From the NCBI GenBank assembly GCA_041398705.1, contig JAWKUI010000006.1:263799-327798 (forward strand): DNA of 64,000 nucleotides, read 5' to 3'. Source of the stretch: NORP259 sp041398705 (GTDB lineage Bacteria > Planctomycetota > UBA1135 > GCA-002686595). Made by a program: the position numbers and the translations under genes. Each line of letters opens with the position of its first letter. Positions within the stretch are counted from its first letter, which is position 1. Shown here piece by piece: positions 16,879 to 24,957 of the stretch. Below the pieces are notes generated by a model. It did no database searches and was not told where the DNA came from. It saw only the letters and a program-made list of their open reading frames with translations.

Positions 16879-18606
16879 ATGCTCAACAAGAAAATGACTC
16901 TCCTGCCCGGCCTGGCCCTCGCCTTCGCCGGCTCCGTCTTCGCGCAAGGCGAAGACTGCGCGACCGCGGTGACCATCACGGGCACCGGCGCCTTCGCGTT
17001 CGACACCACCGGCCTCGCGGACTCCACCTTCGACGAGACCTTCGGCTGCACCGGCAACCTCTTCGGAGCGGGTCCCTACTTCTACGCCGATGGTTTCTTC
17101 GCTTGGACGGTTCCGGCCGCTGGCGACTACATCTTCGACACCGAAGGCACCACCGCTTTCGGTGACACCCAACTGGCCATCTACGACTTCACCGGTGGCT
17201 GCGCCGCCCCGGTGTGCCTGGATAACGACGACGACGACGGCACCGGCCTGCTCAGCTCGATCCTGCTGCCCGGCCTGACCGCCGGTCAGTCGCTGCTGAT
17301 CCAGATCGGCGGTTACAGCGCGGCCAACAACGGCCCGGGCAACCTGAACATCGCTATCGATCCGTGCAGCACGGGCGCCGACGACTCGTTCGAAGACAAC
17401 GATGATTGCCTCACCCAGACGGTTCTGACCGCTGGCGCGTACACCGGCCTGATCACCACCCTGACGGATGACGACTACTACTCCGTCACCATCCCGGCCG
17501 GCATGATCCTGACCTGGGACGAAACTGCGGACAGCAACGACAACACCTACGACGTGTCGGACGCCACCTGCTCTGTGACGTACCTGCTCGACCAGCTGAA
17601 CGGTTTCGACTACGCCAACATCACCGGCGCCCCGGAGACCATCACGGTTCGTGCCTACACCTACCCCCTTGCGGCCCAGAGCTGCACGGCCTACGACATC
17701 AACCTCACGATTGCGCCCGACCCCTGCCTTGGCTCGGACGACACCTTCGAAGAGAACGATGATTGCAGCACGGCTGCTGCCCTCGCCGACGGAACCCAGA
17801 CGGGCTTGTTCGTCTCCAAGACCGACCCGGACCACTACTCCTTCTGCGTGGCGGATGGCGACACGGTCAACATCGACGTCCTCCACTCCGTTGCCAACGG
17901 TGACATCGACGCCTTCCTCTGGGATGCCACCGACGTCAACTGCGGCAGTGGCTTCGGTAGCGGCACCTATCTCGCTTTTGGTTACTCGGGCACGGACAAC
18001 GAGCTCCTGACCTGGACCAACTCCACCGGCGCGGACGTCAACTGCGTGCTCGAAGTCAACGTTTGGACCGGCTCCGGCAGCGACTGCAACCTGTACGACC
18101 TCGTGCTGTCCGGCTCGGGCGGCTGCGGCGGCGGCGGTTTCAGCACCTACTGCGACCCGGCCGACGTGAACTCGACCGGTAGCCCGGCCGTTCTCGCTGG
18201 CAGCTTCGGCAGCGGCGTCGGCAGCGACCTGCACCTCGAGGCCACCCAGGGTCCGAACCTCGAGTTCGGCTACTTCCTGGTCGGCACCGGCTTCTCTGAC
18301 CCGGGTCTCGCCCTGCCCCAGGGTGGTCACCTCTGCTTCGACCTGAGCGGCGCTTTCGGCCGTTACAACGTCGCCGGCGGTGCCCTCAACTCGATCGGTC
18401 GCTTCGACGCGGCTGGCGTGCTTCAGAACCTGGTCGGTACCTCCACCGTCACCTCGGGCTTCGACGTCCCGACCACCCTGCCCCTGACCGGCAGCCCGAC
18501 GATCATGTCCGGCGACACCTGGTACTTCCAGCTGTGGTACCGCGACACCCCCGCGGGTGCCGGTTCCGCCAACCTGAGCAACGGTCTGGCCGTCACCTTC
18601 CCGTGA
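16879..18606 (+). CDS. Secreted PPC-repeat protein, array copy 7
   Basis: The start at MLNKKMTLLP yields 575 residues with a signal peptide at 1-22 (SVFA before QGEDC). The N-terminal domain is of the looped sub-type (YADGFFAWTVPAAGDY). Repeat 1 (near 168) is the YYSVTIPAGMILTWDE type found in the copies at 20905, 24958 and 27649. Repeat 2 (near 287) is the YSFCVADGDTVNIDVLH type. From about residue 420 (TYCDPADVNSTG) to the stop and terminator the DNA is virtually identical to the copies at 14876 and 22905, although the rest of the gene is not. It ends SNGLAVTFP. No Shine-Dalgarno is visible before the ATG (gatctgaaATG). Confidence 0.85.
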   Translation: MLNKKMTLLPGLALAFAGSVFAQGEDCATAVTITGTGAFAFDTTGLADSTFDETFGCTGNLFGAGPYFYADGFFAWTVPAAGDYIFDTEGTTAFGDTQLAIYDFTGGCAAPVCLDNDDDDGTGLLSSILLPGLTAGQSLLIQIGGYSAANNGPGNLNIAIDPCSTGADDSFEDNDDCLTQTVLTAGAYTGLITTLTDDDYYSVTIPAGMILTWDETADSNDNTYDVSDATCSVTYLLDQLNGFDYANITGAPETITVRAYTYPLAAQSCTAYDINLTIAPDPCLGSDDTFEENDDCSTAAALADGTQTGLFVSKTDPDHYSFCVADGDTVNIDVLHSVANGDIDAFLWDATDVNCGSGFGSGTYLAFGYSGTDNELLTWTNSTGADVNCVLEVNVWTGSGSDCNLYDLVLSGSGGCGGGGFSTYCDPADVNSTGSPAVLAGSFGSGVGSDLHLEATQGPNLEFGYFLVGTGFSDPGLALPQGGHLCFDLSGAFGRYNVAGGALNSIGRFDAAGVLQNLVGTSTVTSGFDVPTTLPLTGSPTIMSGDTWYFQLWYRDTPAGAGSANLSNGLAVTFP

Positions 18607-18633
18607 TCCCAGACTCCGTCTCCTGACGGATAT

Positions 18634-18665
18634 CGGGGCCGTCCTCCGCAAGGGGGGCGGCCCCG
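18634..18665 (+). terminator. Family terminator with GCAA tetraloop, instance 2
   Basis: Same sequence as the hairpin at 16583, followed by ctgcaTTTc. Confidence 0.75.
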
Positions 18666-18811
18666 CTGCATTTCTCAACGATTCGACGAAACCGCAGCAC
18701 CGGGGGCTTCCCCCTGCACGCCCCCTTCTTGGGCGGCCAAACCGCTTCGCTCGTACTCCCCGGATCGAATTCCCGGTAGCTCCCCCAGGACAGACGTGCT
18801 AGTCCCAGGAA

Positions 18812-18825
18812 CCGGGGCTTCCCGG
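18812..18825 (+). promoter_or_regulatory. Leader hairpin of array copy 8
   Basis: CCGGG / CCCGG with a GCTT loop lies 39 nt before the ATG, the same spacing as in several other copies. Confidence 0.35.
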
Positions 18826-18864
18826 CACCATTCCAAGCCCCCAGGGGCCCAACTCAGCATTCCT

Positions 18865-20565
18865 ATGAAGATCCTCAGATCCGTTTCCGCATCCGTCCTG
18901 TCCGTATGCCTAGGCGCCGCCGCCTTGGCTCAAGGGGACGACTGCTCCGCTGCAACCGCCATCGCAGGCCTTGGTTCCTGGAGTTTCGACACCACCAACT
19001 TGTCCACTTCGGGCTTCGATGGAGGCGGCAGTTGTGTTTCACCGGCCTCGGCCATTCAACACGATGGCTTCTACCAGTGGATTGTGCCTGCCCAAGGCGA
19101 CTACCAGTTCGACACGATTGGCTCGACCTTCGACACGCAACTGTCGGTGCATGCGGGCAACGGATGCTCGGCCACCTGCGTCGGCTACGACGATGACACC
19201 GGCAGTCTGCAAAGCGTAGTGGTATTGTCAGGTTTGCACGCGGGTGACCCATACCTCATCCAGGTTGGGGGCTTCGCTACCTCGGTCGGACTGGGCACAC
19301 TGCGAATCAGCAGCTACGTGGACCCATGTACTTCCGACGACCTGTTCGAAGACAACGACACATGCGCCACGGCCGCCGTGATCGCGCCTGGAACCTACAC
19401 CAACCTGGTCACCACGATCGCCGATCCCGATTTCTACGAGATCGCGATTCCCCCGGACAGCATCATGACCTGGACGGAGATCTACGACTGGTCGCTGGAT
19501 ACGTACATGAACTTCTATCAGGCCGGTTGCAGCTCCCAATTCGGCACATCCAATAGCTACTTTGCCTACACCACCGGCGCAACATCCGAAACGCTGGTCG
19601 TGGAGGTATTCCAATCGAGCGGATCGAGCGACCCGTGCGCCCCGTACGAGTTCCGGGTGGACATCACGGCTGCCCCATGCAGCACGGCTCCCGATGACAC
19701 GTTCGAAGACAATGACAACTGCGCCGCCGCAGCCGCCGTCGTCGATGGGACGTACCCCGGACTGTTCGTCTCCAAATTCGACAAGGATCACTACTCGTTC
19801 TGCGTACCGGCGGGAGCCACCGTGGACATCCAAGTCCTCTTCCCGCATGCACTCGGGGACTTGGACGCATTCCTGTGGGATGCTTCGGACACAAACTGTG
19901 GCAGCGGCTTCGGCAGCAGCTCGATCTTGACCTTTGGGTATAGCGCCTCTGACAACGAGATCCTGCAATGGACGAACTCTACAGGATCCGATGTGGACTG
20001 CGTTCTGGAGGTCAACGTCTATGCCAGTTCGCTGAACGACTGCAACCACTACGACCTGGTCCTGAGCGGTGCGGGCGGATGCAGCCCGGGTGGCGTGATC
20101 TCCCCCTACTGCGGCCCCGCCGACTTGAACTCGACCGGGGGCCCGGCCGCCTTGTCCGGCAGCTTCGGCACGGGTATCGGCAGCGACCTGCATATCGAAG
20201 CTACCGGAGGTCCGACCGGGGAGCTTGGGTATCTGTTGATCGGCTCCACGGCCATGAACCCCGGCTTCGCGCTTCCCGGGGGAGGGCGCCTCTGCCTCGA
20301 TCCCGCGGGCCCCATCAGTCGGTACAACTTGGGGGGCGGCCCCTTGAATTCCACCGGGCAATTCGATGCCGCTGGAGTGCTGCAGAACCAATCGGGTACC
20401 TCAGGAATCGGCAGCGGCTTCGATGTGCCGAGCACCCTGCCTTTCGGTGGCAACTCGGCGATTCTGTCTGGGGACACCTGGTGCTTCCAACTCTGGTTCC
20501 GCGACGCAGCCGCTGGGGGCAATGCGTGCAACCTGAGCAACGGTCTGGCCGTCACCTTCCCGTGA
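18865..20565 (+). CDS. Secreted PPC-repeat protein, array copy 8
   Basis: This 566-residue copy starts MKILRSVSAS and has a signal peptide at 1-22 (AALA before QGDDC). Repeat 1 (near 157) is the FYEIAIPPDSIMTWTE type shared only with the copies at 14876 and 22905. Repeat 2 (near 276) is the HYSFCVPAGATVDIQVLF type. The C-terminal domain starts near 413 (PYCGPADLNSTG). Codon choice is visibly less biased and more AT-containing than in neighbours. The last roughly 35 nt of coding sequence plus stop and terminator are nevertheless nearly identical to copy 7. That abrupt change points to a short gene-conversion tract at the 3' end. There is no clear ribosome-binding site. Confidence 0.85.
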   Translation: MKILRSVSASVLSVCLGAAALAQGDDCSAATAIAGLGSWSFDTTNLSTSGFDGGGSCVSPASAIQHDGFYQWIVPAQGDYQFDTIGSTFDTQLSVHAGNGCSATCVGYDDDTGSLQSVVVLSGLHAGDPYLIQVGGFATSVGLGTLRISSYVDPCTSDDLFEDNDTCATAAVIAPGTYTNLVTTIADPDFYEIAIPPDSIMTWTEIYDWSLDTYMNFYQAGCSSQFGTSNSYFAYTTGATSETLVVEVFQSSGSSDPCAPYEFRVDITAAPCSTAPDDTFEDNDNCAAAAAVVDGTYPGLFVSKFDKDHYSFCVPAGATVDIQVLFPHALGDLDAFLWDASDTNCGSGFGSSSILTFGYSASDNEILQWTNSTGSDVDCVLEVNVYASSLNDCNHYDLVLSGAGGCSPGGVISPYCGPADLNSTGGPAALSGSFGTGIGSDLHIEATGGPTGELGYLLIGSTAMNPGFALPGGGRLCLDPAGPISRYNLGGGPLNSTGQFDAAGVLQNQSGTSGIGSGFDVPSTLPFGGNSAILSGDTWCFQLWFRDAAAGGNACNLSNGLAVTFP

Positions 20566-20592
20566 TCCCAGACTCCGTCGCCTGACGGATAT

Positions 20593-20624
20593 CGGGGCCG
20601 TCCTCCGCAAGGGGGGCGGCCCCG
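20593..20624 (+). terminator. Family terminator with GCAA tetraloop, instance 3
   Basis: Same stem and GCAA loop as at 16583. No T-run follows here. The gap to 20845 shows no further gene. Confidence 0.7.
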
Positions 20625-20845
20625 CGGACTTCTGGGTGCCTCCAGGTGCCCTAGTCCCAAGCGCCAGCCACGTTCCAAGATGGGGCAGCCGGCGGCGGAC
20701 TCGTCTCAGAAACACCCGCGCGACGGATCCCGCCGGGAAAGCGTTTCCTCCCGCATCCCCCATTGAAACAGCTCCGGGCCCGCGGACTCTGCAATTGCGT
20801 GCCCCAGGCGCTGCCGTCGGAACCAGCCGGGTAGGTTTTTTTGCC

Positions 20846-20868
20846 GCGCGGGGAAAGGGTCCCTGCGC
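20846..20868 (+). promoter_or_regulatory. Leader hairpin of array copy 9
   Basis: GCGCgGGG pairs with CCCtGCGC (G-T at the fifth pair), ending 36 nt before the ATG. A GGTTTT box precedes it by 6 nt. Confidence 0.45.
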
Positions 20869-20904
20869 CTCTTCCGCACGAAAACAATCGGCCACATCCG
20901 TCTG

Positions 20905-22608
20905 ATGAAACACACCAAACTGACCCTCCTTCCCGGCCTGGCCCTCGCGATGACGGGCGCCGCCTTCGCTCAGGGTGATGACTGTTCCAACGCGACCGTC
21001 ATCAGCAGCACCGGCACTTGGGCCTTCGACACCACCGTACTGCTCGACTCGACCTTCAACGGGGGCGGTTTGTGCGCGGGTGGTGCCTCCACCATCAACC
21101 AGGACGGTTTCTACCAGTGGACCGTGCCCGCCAACGGCGACTACGACTTCGACACCTTCGGTTCGAGCTTCGACACCAAACTGTCCGTGCACGCCGGCAT
21201 CGGTTGCGCGGCGACCTGCGTGGGCTACAACGACGATACGGGCGGCCTGCAGAGCTTTGTGCAACTGGCGGGATTGACTGCCGGTGACCAGTACCTGATC
21301 CAGGTCGGCGGCTACGGCACCAGCGCCGGCGCCGGCGTTCTGAACATCACCCAGTACATCGACCCCTGCCTGGGCGCCACCGACGACGCCTTCGAGGACA
21401 ACGACGACTGCTCAAACAAGACCACCCTGGGCGCGGGCGCCTACACCGGTTTGTTCGTGAGCATGACCGACGACGACTTCTACTCCGTCACGATCCCCGC
21501 GGGCATGATCCTGACCTGGGATGAGACCTACGACAGCAACGACGCCACCTACGACGTGCTGGACGCCACCTGCTCCACCCAGTATCTGACGGACGAGAAT
21601 ATGGGCTTCACCTACGCGAACGTCACGGGTGCCCCCGAGACGATCACGGTGCGCGCGTACAACTATCCGTTCGCCACCCTGAACTGCACCGACTACGACA
21701 TCGACCTCTCGATCGCTCCCGACCCGTGCCAAGGCGCCGATGACTCCTTCGAGGAGAACGACGACTGCAGCACCGCCGCCGCCATCGGCAACGGCACCTT
21801 CACCGGCCTGTTCGTCTCGAAGGCCGACAAGGACCACTTCTCCTTCTGCGTCGCCGACGGGGACACGGTCAACATCGACGTGCTGCACCTGGTCGCGGGC
21901 GGGGACATCGACGCCTTCCTCTGGGATGCCTCCGATGCGAACTGCGGCAGCGGCTTCGGCAGCGGAACCTACCTTGACTACGGCTACACCGGCAGCGACA
22001 ACGAGAACCTGAGCTGGACCAACACCACCGGCGGGGACGTCAACTGCGTGCTGGAAGTCAACGTCTGGACCGGTTCGAGCAGCGACTGCAACGTCTACGA
22101 CCTGATCCTCTCCGGCGCCGGCAACTGCGGTGGCGGCAACTTCTTCACCTACTGCGACCCGGCCGATGTGAACTCGACCGGTAGCCCCGCGGTGCTCGCT
22201 GGCAGCTTCGGCACCGGCATCGGCAGCGACCTGCACCTGGAAGCCACCAGCGGCCCCGCCCTCGAGTTCGGCTACATCCTCGTCGGCACCGGCTACTCGG
22301 ACCCCGGCATCACCCTGCCCCAGGGCGGCCGCCTCTGCTTCGACCTGAACGGCTCCTTCGGTCGCTACAACATCGGCGGCGGCCCGCTGAACTCGATCGG
22401 CCGCTTCGACTCCGCCGGTGTGCTCCAGAACCTGGTCGGCACCTCGGTCGCCGGCAGCGGCTTCGACGTGCCCAGCACCCTGCCGCTGACGGGCGCCCCG
22501 GCGATCCTCTCTGGCGAAACCTGGTACTTCCAACTGTGGTACCGCGATACCCCCGCCGGCGCTGGCTCCGCCAACCTGAGCAACGGCCTGGGCGTCACCT
22601 TCCCGTGA
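20905..22608 (+). CDS. Secreted PPC-repeat protein, array copy 9
   Basis: This copy has 567 residues starting MKHTKLTLLP, with a signal peptide at 1-22 (AAFA before QGDDC). The N-terminal domain is the common sub-type (FDTFGSSFDTKLSVHAGIG). Repeat 1 near 159 is the FYSVTIPAGMILTWDETYDS type. Repeat 2 near 278 is HFSFCVADGDTVNIDVLH with DIDAFLWDASDANCG. The C-terminal domain from about 415 matches copy 7 in pattern (LPQGGRLCFDLNGSFGRYN) but not in exact DNA, so the homogenised tract is shorter here. It ends SNGLGVTFP. Codon use is strongly biased to C-ending codons, which suggests good expression. Confidence 0.85.
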   Translation: MKHTKLTLLPGLALAMTGAAFAQGDDCSNATVISSTGTWAFDTTVLLDSTFNGGGLCAGGASTINQDGFYQWTVPANGDYDFDTFGSSFDTKLSVHAGIGCAATCVGYNDDTGGLQSFVQLAGLTAGDQYLIQVGGYGTSAGAGVLNITQYIDPCLGATDDAFEDNDDCSNKTTLGAGAYTGLFVSMTDDDFYSVTIPAGMILTWDETYDSNDATYDVLDATCSTQYLTDENMGFTYANVTGAPETITVRAYNYPFATLNCTDYDIDLSIAPDPCQGADDSFEENDDCSTAAAIGNGTFTGLFVSKADKDHFSFCVADGDTVNIDVLHLVAGGDIDAFLWDASDANCGSGFGSGTYLDYGYTGSDNENLSWTNTTGGDVNCVLEVNVWTGSSSDCNVYDLILSGAGNCGGGNFFTYCDPADVNSTGSPAVLAGSFGTGIGSDLHLEATSGPALEFGYILVGTGYSDPGITLPQGGRLCFDLNGSFGRYNIGGGPLNSIGRFDSAGVLQNLVGTSVAGSGFDVPSTLPLTGAPAILSGETWYFQLWYRDTPAGAGSANLSNGLGVTFP

Positions 22609-22636
22609 TCCCACCCCCTGTCGCCTGACGGAATAT

Positions 22637-22668
22637 CGGGGCCGTCCTCCGCAAGGGGGGCGGCCCCG
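22637..22668 (+). terminator. Family terminator with GCAA tetraloop, instance 4
   Basis: Same hairpin as at 16583, preceded by gacggaatatc and followed by attcgTGTTTcc. Confidence 0.75.
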
Positions 22669-22845
22669 ATTCGTGTTTCCAGGGGGATCGATACGCTCCC
22701 ATGCCCCTTCCAGGGCTCGACGAAGGGTCACCGGGGACCTGGTCTCAAAATGGTATTGCTCAGTTCCGGTGCCACGGGATGACACATACGTCAAAATCCG
22801 GAAGCCCCGCCGCCCAAAAGTAAAGGACAGGTTACGCTCAATACA

Positions 22846-22866
22846 GTGCGGGGAAGGCCCCTGCAC
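22846..22866 (+). promoter_or_regulatory. Leader hairpin of array copy 10, with GGTTAC box
   Basis: GTGCgGGG pairs with CCCtGCAC, ending 38 nt before the ATG at 22905. GGTTAC lies at 22830-22835, 10 nt before the stem. Confidence 0.5.
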
Positions 22867-22904
22867 CCTGTCCGAACCAAATGCGTACTGCTACGTACAC
22901 TCAA

Positions 22905-24602
22905 ATGCTCAGCAAGAAACTCTCCCTCCTGCCCCTCCTGGCCGTGGCCATGGGTGGCTCCGCTCTCGCCCAGGGTGACGATTGCTCGACCGCCACTGCC
23001 ATCACCGGCACTGGCTCTTGGGCTTTCGACAACACCATCCTGCTCGACTCCACCTTCAACGGCGGTGGCTCCTGTGCCGCCGGCGCTTCCACCATCAACC
23101 AGGACGGCTTCTTCCAGTGGACCGTTCCGGCCAGCGGTGACTACCAGTTCGACACCTTCGGGTCGAGCTTCGACACCAAGCTGTCCGTGCACGCTGGCAT
23201 CGGCTGCGCGGCCACTTGCGTCGCCTACAACGACGATAGCGGCGGCCTGCAGAGCATGGTTTCCCTGACGGGCCTGGTCGCTGGCGATCAGTACCTCGTC
23301 CAGGTCGGTGGTTACGGTACCGCCCAGGGCACCGGCTCGCTGAACATCAGCGCCTTCGTGAACCCCTGCGCCACGGACGACATCTACGAGGACAACGATA
23401 CCTGCGCCACCGCGACCGTCCTTACCCCGGGCACCTACACCAACCTGATGACTATCATCGGCGACTCCGATTTCTATGAAATCGCGATCCCGGCTGGCAG
23501 CATCATGCTGTGGGACGAGACCTACGATCCGACCTTCGACGCGGATATGTTCGTCTACGACAACGCCTGTGGTACCCAACTGGCCACCGTCTACGGTGAC
23601 TGGTCCTACACCACCGGCGCCGTTGCCGAAACCATCGTGGTCGAAGTGCACCAGTGGGCCAGCTCCACGGATCCGTGCTCGCCCTACGAGTTCACCCTGT
23701 CCATTGGTCCGGACCCGTGCAACGTTGCCGACGACTCCTTCGAGGACAACGATGACTGCGCTACCGCGACCATGGTCGCGGATGGCACCTACGCGGGCCT
23801 CATGCTGTTCCCGACCGACAACGACTACTTCACCTTCTGCGTGCCGAACGGCGCCACGGTGAGTGTCGACATCCTGTTCACCGATGCCAACGCCGACCTG
23901 GACCTCTTCCTGCGTGAAGCCTCCAGCGCGTACTGCGGCACCGGCTACAACGGTCTGAACGAACTGCTCGCCTACGGCTACTCCGTCACCGACAACGAGA
24001 ACGCCACCTGGACCAACACCCTGGGCTACGATGCGACCCTCGTCGCCGAAGTCGACTGGTTCGCCGCCGGCACCCAACAGTGCAACGGCTATGACCTCGT
24101 CATCAGCGGCAGCGGTGGTTGCGGCGGCGGTGCCTTCAGCACCTACTGCGACCCGGCCGACGTGAACTCGACCGGTAGCCCGGCCGTGCTCGCTGGCAGC
24201 TTCGGCTCCGGCGTCGGCAGCGACCTGCACCTCGAGGCCACCCAGGGTCCGAACCTCGAGTTCGGCTACTTCCTGGTCGGCACCGGCTTCTCTGACCCGG
24301 GTCTCGCCCTGCCCCAGGGTGGTCACCTCTGCTTCGACCTGAGCGGCGCTTTCGGCCGTTACAACGTCGCCGGCGGTGCCCTCAACTCGATCGGTCGCTT
24401 CGACGCGGCTGGCGTGCTTCAGAACCTGGTCGGTACCTCCACCGTCACCTCGGGCTTCGACGTCCCGACCACCCTGCCCCTGACCGGCAGCCCGACGATC
24501 ATGTCCGGCGACACCTGGTACTTCCAGCTGTGGTACCGCGATACCCCCGCCGGTGCCGGTTCCGCCAACCTGAGCAACGGTCTGGCCGTCACCTTCCCGT
24601 GA
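22905..24602 (+). CDS. Secreted PPC-repeat protein, array copy 10
   Basis: The start at MLSKKLSLLP gives 565 residues; an ATG 8 codons earlier is in frame but would add polar residues before the signal peptide. The signal peptide is 1-22 (SALA before QGDDC). Repeat 1 near 158 is the FYEIAIPAGSIMLWDE type of copy 8. Repeat 2 near 275 is the YFTFCVPNGATVSVDILF and DLDLFLREASSAYCG type of copies 3 and 4. The C-terminal domain from about 413 is the one identical to copy 7. The gene is thus a mosaic of at least three sources. Most of its length is duplicated, with indels, at 15053-16616. Codon use is strongly biased. Confidence 0.87.
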   Translation: MLSKKLSLLPLLAVAMGGSALAQGDDCSTATAITGTGSWAFDNTILLDSTFNGGGSCAAGASTINQDGFFQWTVPASGDYQFDTFGSSFDTKLSVHAGIGCAATCVAYNDDSGGLQSMVSLTGLVAGDQYLVQVGGYGTAQGTGSLNISAFVNPCATDDIYEDNDTCATATVLTPGTYTNLMTIIGDSDFYEIAIPAGSIMLWDETYDPTFDADMFVYDNACGTQLATVYGDWSYTTGAVAETIVVEVHQWASSTDPCSPYEFTLSIGPDPCNVADDSFEDNDDCATATMVADGTYAGLMLFPTDNDYFTFCVPNGATVSVDILFTDANADLDLFLREASSAYCGTGYNGLNELLAYGYSVTDNENATWTNTLGYDATLVAEVDWFAAGTQQCNGYDLVISGSGGCGGGAFSTYCDPADVNSTGSPAVLAGSFGSGVGSDLHLEATQGPNLEFGYFLVGTGFSDPGLALPQGGHLCFDLSGAFGRYNVAGGALNSIGRFDAAGVLQNLVGTSTVTSGFDVPTTLPLTGSPTIMSGDTWYFQLWYRDTPAGAGSANLSNGLAVTFP

Positions 24603-24629
24603 TCCCAGACTCCGTCTCCTGACGGATAT

Positions 24630-24661
24630 CGGGGCCGTCCTCCGCAAGGGGGGCGGCCCTG
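24630..24661 (+). terminator. Family terminator with GCAA tetraloop, instance 5
   Basis: Same hairpin as at 16583 with one C-to-T change near the base (G-T wobble), followed by ctgcaTTTc. The gap up to 24894 shows no gene. Confidence 0.7.
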
Positions 24662-24894
24662 CTGCATTTCAGGCCAGATTCATCCCTCCGTACCACTTTC
24701 CTGGAATGAGCCAATAGCCCTCCCGGAGCCCATCCATGGCACAGCTGGGACCCACGAGTCCCACGTCGTGCGGCCCGAGGCTGCCGCCCTCCCGTCCCCC
24801 ACCAGAGAACCCGGCGCCTGCGAACTGACGGCCCCGTCGAATTGGGCCGGACTTCGTCCACCAAATTCCAAGACTTGGGATATTCTCAAGAGCT

Positions 24895-24917
24895 GTGCAT
24901 GGGCTGTCCCCCTGCAC
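24895..24917 (+). promoter_or_regulatory. Leader hairpin of array copy 11
   Basis: GTGCAtGGG pairs with CCC..TGCAC around a CTGT-containing loop, 40 nt before the ATG. CTTGGGATA about 20 nt upstream is shared with copy 12, whose hairpin has compensating base changes. Confidence 0.5.
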
Positions 24918-24957
24918 ACAATCTCTTCTCCAACGGGGTAAACCCCCGAGAACTCAA